From Aphelocoma coerulescens (Eukaryota > Chordata > Aves > Passeriformes > Corvidae), in NCBI RefSeq assembly GCF_041296385.1, contig NC_091016.1, positions 13,803,497 through 13,867,496 of the forward strand: a stretch of 64,000 bases of DNA. The letters run 5' to 3'. Both the position numbers and the translations under genes were made by a program. Below the pieces are notes generated by a model. That model was given only the letters and a program-made list of their open reading frames with translations, did not search any database and had not been told where the DNA came from. Position 1 is the first letter of the stretch. Each line of letters begins with the position of its first letter. Below are positions 60,301-64,000 of the stretch, piece by piece.

Positions 60301-61467
60301 AAGATAATAAAGATCTCACCTCCAGTTTCCTTCCAAGTATCAGCTATGTTTTAGCCTGGCCATTCTCGTCCTCCCATTATTCTTGTTACCTGTTTATGAA
60401 AACATTTTGATCAGCATTACTCTGCAGCAGAAGCCTGTACTTGAGGAGAGTATTTTGGATGTTTTTGTTCAGAGGACCAAGGTAGCATGCTGATCCTCTC
60501 AGCCACACAAAGGAGCTGATCGACTGCCTGTGAGCTTTTTTCTGGATGAGTCAACCAGTGAGTGCCTGTGACCATGCCAGAGCTTGGCACCAGAGTCACA
60601 GAGAGCTGTGACTGTACTCACTCCTCTGCCACTGGCCTTGGTAGCTGCAGTGTGGGTTTCCTCCCCATCAGTGTGTCATTCTCTTTCCTTACCATAATGT
60701 CTTGTGGGCTTAAATATCTTGCATTTGTTGGCGGTGTCAGGATGTGCGTGAGGCTGGGTTGGAGGGGTTCATAGCTCATTATCCATCTACCTAGTCCCCA
60801 TCCCCCAAACCAGAACTACTCCCATTTTAATTAGGCTATTATTTTAATGCAAGTGATTAAGATAGAAGGCGAAAGTGTTTATCATCACAGTGATTTTTAT
60901 TGTAGAACTTCCTTGTTGATTATGTACTTAAAAATACACATATTCCTACTTCTCTACAAAGTTTTTATTTAAGCTCACGAGCATGTCTGTATATTTTGAA
61001 TCTGTAGCATCACTGAACAAACCTCAGGAAGCGTTAACAGCATCTTTCAGATCTGTGTATGTTGGTTATTAAATCAGCATAGAGGGAGGGAATTAGAGTT
61101 ATCCCCCAGCATCCCCTTTTGTGTGCCACATAAAAAATGACATTAAATGGATTTCTTATTCCTACTTGACTGCTCTGTGCAATTAAAGGAAGCGTTCATC
61201 ACCGTTATGGCACTTCTGTTTGTTCTTCCACCTTTTTCAAAATCTTCTTTAACCAGGAAGCAAACCCAGTCGTAAAATAGAAATAACGTCTGCCAGGTCC
61301 AGGTGTAATCCTACCAGCTCCTCTATCTGCCTGAGCAGTCTTCAGTTCCAAATTAACTCTGTTAATAGGTGTGATGCAGGGATGTGGTGGTGTGGTGTAG
61401 GAAATTCATATCAGAAGTGGGATCCAGCAGCTCAGCAGTGCTGCTGCTGCCTGGTTGCTTCAGCCTT

Positions 61468-61500
61468 CCCTCTCTTTCCTTCTCTTCCTTCTCTTCCTTC
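61468..61500. repeat. CT-rich (CTTCTCTTC)n tract
   Basis: TTCCTTCTCTTCCTTCTCTTCC-type repeats of about nine bases. A polypyrimidine low-complexity tract. Confidence 0.7.
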
Positions 61501-63288
61501 TCATTCTTTGAAATGCCCAGGAAGCTCAGCCCAGGAGCTTCATGTGCCTCAAGAATGCAACAGCAGACAGATACAGATGGCTTTGTGCAAAGTTGCACTC
61601 TCGATTTCTACCTCTGTAAAACTGAGATAATACATTACCAAATTCAGAGGGGCAAATTAATCAGTCAGTGTTCATACTGCACCTTGAAAACACAAAATTA
61701 ACTCTTCTTAGCCCGTAAGTGCTTGAGATTCATCGAGGTGTGCTCCATGGCCTCTTGATTCCAGACAAAGGTCCTCTTGATTAAATTAGATTGCTAATGT
61801 ATTAACGCATTAGCACACTTGAAGAAAGAAAAGTTTGAAAAAGCAATTTGGCTTCATCACATGAATGGTGTGTATACTTAATGAAAATTTTTCCAGCATT
61901 CACAAAACAAAGAAAAATCAATAAAATGTCTGCCAACTGTTCCACTGAAAACATTTTATAATCTATAGCACCGGGAATCCCAAGCCAAGATAAACCAGCG
62001 TTGCTGACAGAAAATACTGACAATTATTTTACATTGATTCAACTTGGCCCAGCCCAGACTGACCTTGTTTATTCATCTCAGTCTCTTAATTCATATTAAC
62101 TTGGCATCAAAATGGGGCATGTGGCATGTGGGCTGAAGACCCATTTCTGTATCTTAGATAAATGTAGTGCATTGAGTACTTCCAATGCCTTGAGCTCTTA
62201 GGTAGATTTATATGCATTAGAGAGAACTGGTTAAGTTCCTTTTATCCCCGCTGGGCTTTTCATGTCTGTTGACTGTAAAACTAGAAGCTCAGTAGAGGCA
62301 ACATCTTCTTCTAAGCCTTCGGATATACATGAAATCCTCCCAGTACTGGTCAATTTTAAAGACACATCCAAAGAGGATGGAGGGTTTTAAGCTCTTTTAA
62401 AATACAAAAATAGAAGAGGTTATGGCAATTTGGCAGCCAAAAAAGCAATTTGTGGGTCTCGGCAGAATCTGAGGCCGTGTGTAAGAAAGCTGATCAAGAC
62501 ACTACGCAGGACATAATGGGGTCGAAGAGCACAAGAATCCCCCTGCTTTTGCAACCAGCATAATCTGGTCCCCAATGAAGTTTCTTAGTTTCTTATACTG
62601 AACCAATAAAGCTTAGTGTGATGGGAGAGTTGCATTACTGCAGCTTAAAAATGTCTCGAGAAAGCTGGTGAAGAGAGGTGCTTTTAGTTGCTTTACATAT
62701 GCCCAGCTGCTTGCATAGCTGTCTCCTGACTGGTAGTGGGAAGACAAAGGCACAGGCAAAATCTGAGTTTTTCTTTAATTATTTATGTTGTCATCAGTTA
62801 TAAAGGGCTTTTTACACCTGGAATGTATTGTTTGTGTTATCAAAGCTGAGTGAGATTTTGCACTGTGGCAGTGAAGAAATTGGGTGCTGCACAAATCGTT
62901 CCCATTTTTATTCTCACAGCTACACCGCTGTCATACTTGAAAGCCACCCTTGAGTAAAACACTGCTTAAGTCAAACATGACTACATCCACAGAGGAGGAA
63001 AAGCTACCCAAATGATGAGAATCCTCCCAAAAGAGTTCCCAGTTGGCCTGGCATTGGGTGTTTAGTTTATTTTCTCTACTTGACTCATCCTTGATGAAGG
63101 CAATGCTCCCTTGGACTTCACCGAGCACTTGGCAGGTTGTGGATGGCAGGACAAGTGGCGAGTCAGCAAGCCGAGATGGCACAATATGGCCTCCAGGTTT
63201 CCAGTTCCACTGCACTGGGAATGGATTGCCTTTCCACATGCCTGTGTAAGCAGAGATTAATGATGAGTGAAGAAACCAAGACTAGCAA

Positions 63289-63351
63289 AAACAAAAAAAA
63301 AAACCCAAACCAAACCAACCAAAAAAAAAACCAAAAAAAAAAGAAGAAAAC
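63289..63351. repeat. A-rich low-complexity tract
   Basis: Runs of A broken by CCC, CC and AACC units. It could be a relic poly-A or simple sequence. Confidence 0.7.
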
Positions 63352-63878
63352 AAATCCATCTGCATTTTCCATAACACATAGCTGGTGCTTTCCTCCCTGC
63401 ACCTCCTTCACAACTTGGATTTCAGTGATGAAAGGGCTGTAGGGACAAAAATTACAGAAAATCAGTGCTGTATTTTGGGTCTGATATCCTCCTCTCCTGG
63501 CATCTGCCCAACTTCCTCTATGCAGGGCTGCCAACAGTGCCTGGTGCCTGCAATGTGTGTTGAACATCCCCAGCCTGTCCTGCTTAACAAAAGTGTAATT
63601 GCTCCAAAAAACACCAGCTTTATACCTCATCTTTGAATGACAGGACAGTGGTGGAGCAACTGCATGGCCAAAGGAGTGATCCTAGTGACGCTCAGTCAAC
63701 AAACCTAATGGCACCTGATAGAAAAGAGCTGCTGTTTGTAACCAGGAAATTACACAGGCTGCTGTATACTTGAAAAGATAGAAAACAAACAAAACAGCCT
63801 TCCTCTGGTCTGCAGTGTTTCCCCAACTCTGCAGTCATTGCTCCCTCCCCTTCTATCATTTCTGTTTTGTTTTCCAAG

Positions 63879-63973
63879 ACCCACCAGCCACAGACAGGCA
63901 GAGGGCACTGAGCCTGGAGCGGATGGCCACACCACCTCCCTGATCAGGAAAACCTTCTCTAGCAGCCAGGAAG
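63879..63973 (+). CDS. WDPCP: WDPCP exon, probable, tail region
   Basis: A 95-nt open segment between a good pyrimidine tract with TTCCAAG acceptor and a GAAG|GTAAGT donor. Its first base completes the two-base codon end of the exon at 57261-57387 (AG|A, Arg), and 31 further codons follow without a stop (PTSHRQAEGTEPGADGHTTS and onward). Splice sites and phase are the main evidence. The peptide is low-complexity, Ser/Thr-rich, and not one I can match to the human tail, which diverges here. It is likely not the last exon, because it ends with an open codon and a donor. Confidence 0.68.
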
Positions 63974-64000
63974 GTAAGTGAGCAAGTCTCTTTCAAATAT

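Larger units (their letters stand above)
57388..63878. other. WDPCP intron, no gene recognised
   Basis: 6.5 kb of intron with chance open frames only. Low-complexity tracts are a CT-rich stretch at about 61468-61500 and an A/C-rich stretch at about 63289-63351. The stretch 58680-58990 is GC-richer than its surroundings but shows no exon. No transposable element was recognised with confidence. Confidence 0.5.

Noticed and set aside
1..64000. tRNA, rRNA, microRNA hairpins or CRISPR arrays
   Set aside because: No tRNA B-box and cloverleaf, rRNA block, or spaced direct repeats were seen on either strand. Only the gag tandem repeat is regular, and it is coding.

Overview
The window looks like bird nuclear DNA. 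Two things point there: several CR1 LINE fragments, two of which end in the avian ATTCTATGATTCTAT-type 3' tail, and five exons, in order and in phase, of a gene I recognise as WDPCP (the vertebrate Fritz homologue). The species cannot be fixed from the sequence. A songbird is a guess that rests only on the presence of a young endogenous retrovirus.

WDPCP runs on the + strand through the whole window. Exons lie at about 907-1116, 20663-20726, 26769-26871, 57261-57387 and 63879-63973. All internal junctions have GT/AG sites, and the reading frame stays open across every junction. The introns are about 19.5, 6.0, 30.4 and 6.5 kb. The upstream exons and the terminal exon lie outside the window. 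WDPCP acts in planar cell polarity and ciliogenesis, so the exons encode part of its C-terminal helical region and tail.

The introns hold ordinary avian content. CR1 LINE fragments occur in both orientations (1635-2058 minus, 3600-5248 plus, 10790-12105 plus, 25690-25972 plus, 26278-26412 minus). There are a few ancient repeat remnants, some simple repeats, and AT-rich stretches that may include conserved non-coding elements.

The striking feature is a complete 6.4-kb LTR retrovirus-like provirus at 50455-56858, in the 30-kb intron and in the same orientation as WDPCP. It has 554-bp LTRs that read as identical, a 5-bp target duplication (ATACC), a tRNA-Lys-type primer binding site, an open gag of 637 codons, and an open pol (protease, reverse transcriptase, RNase H, integrase) in the same frame just behind a single UAG stop. 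There is no env. Pol looks class III (ERVL/spuma-like).

The gag is unusual. It has three hydrophobic, membrane-segment-like stretches near its N terminus, a 57-bp tandem repeat that presents five TQT motifs plus a degenerate one at 19-residue spacing (the anchor used by dynein light chain LC8 ligands), and no CCHC zinc knuckle. A possible pseudoknot follows the gag stop. The 3' LTR ends only about 400 bp before a WDPCP exon, so the insertion could affect the host transcript.
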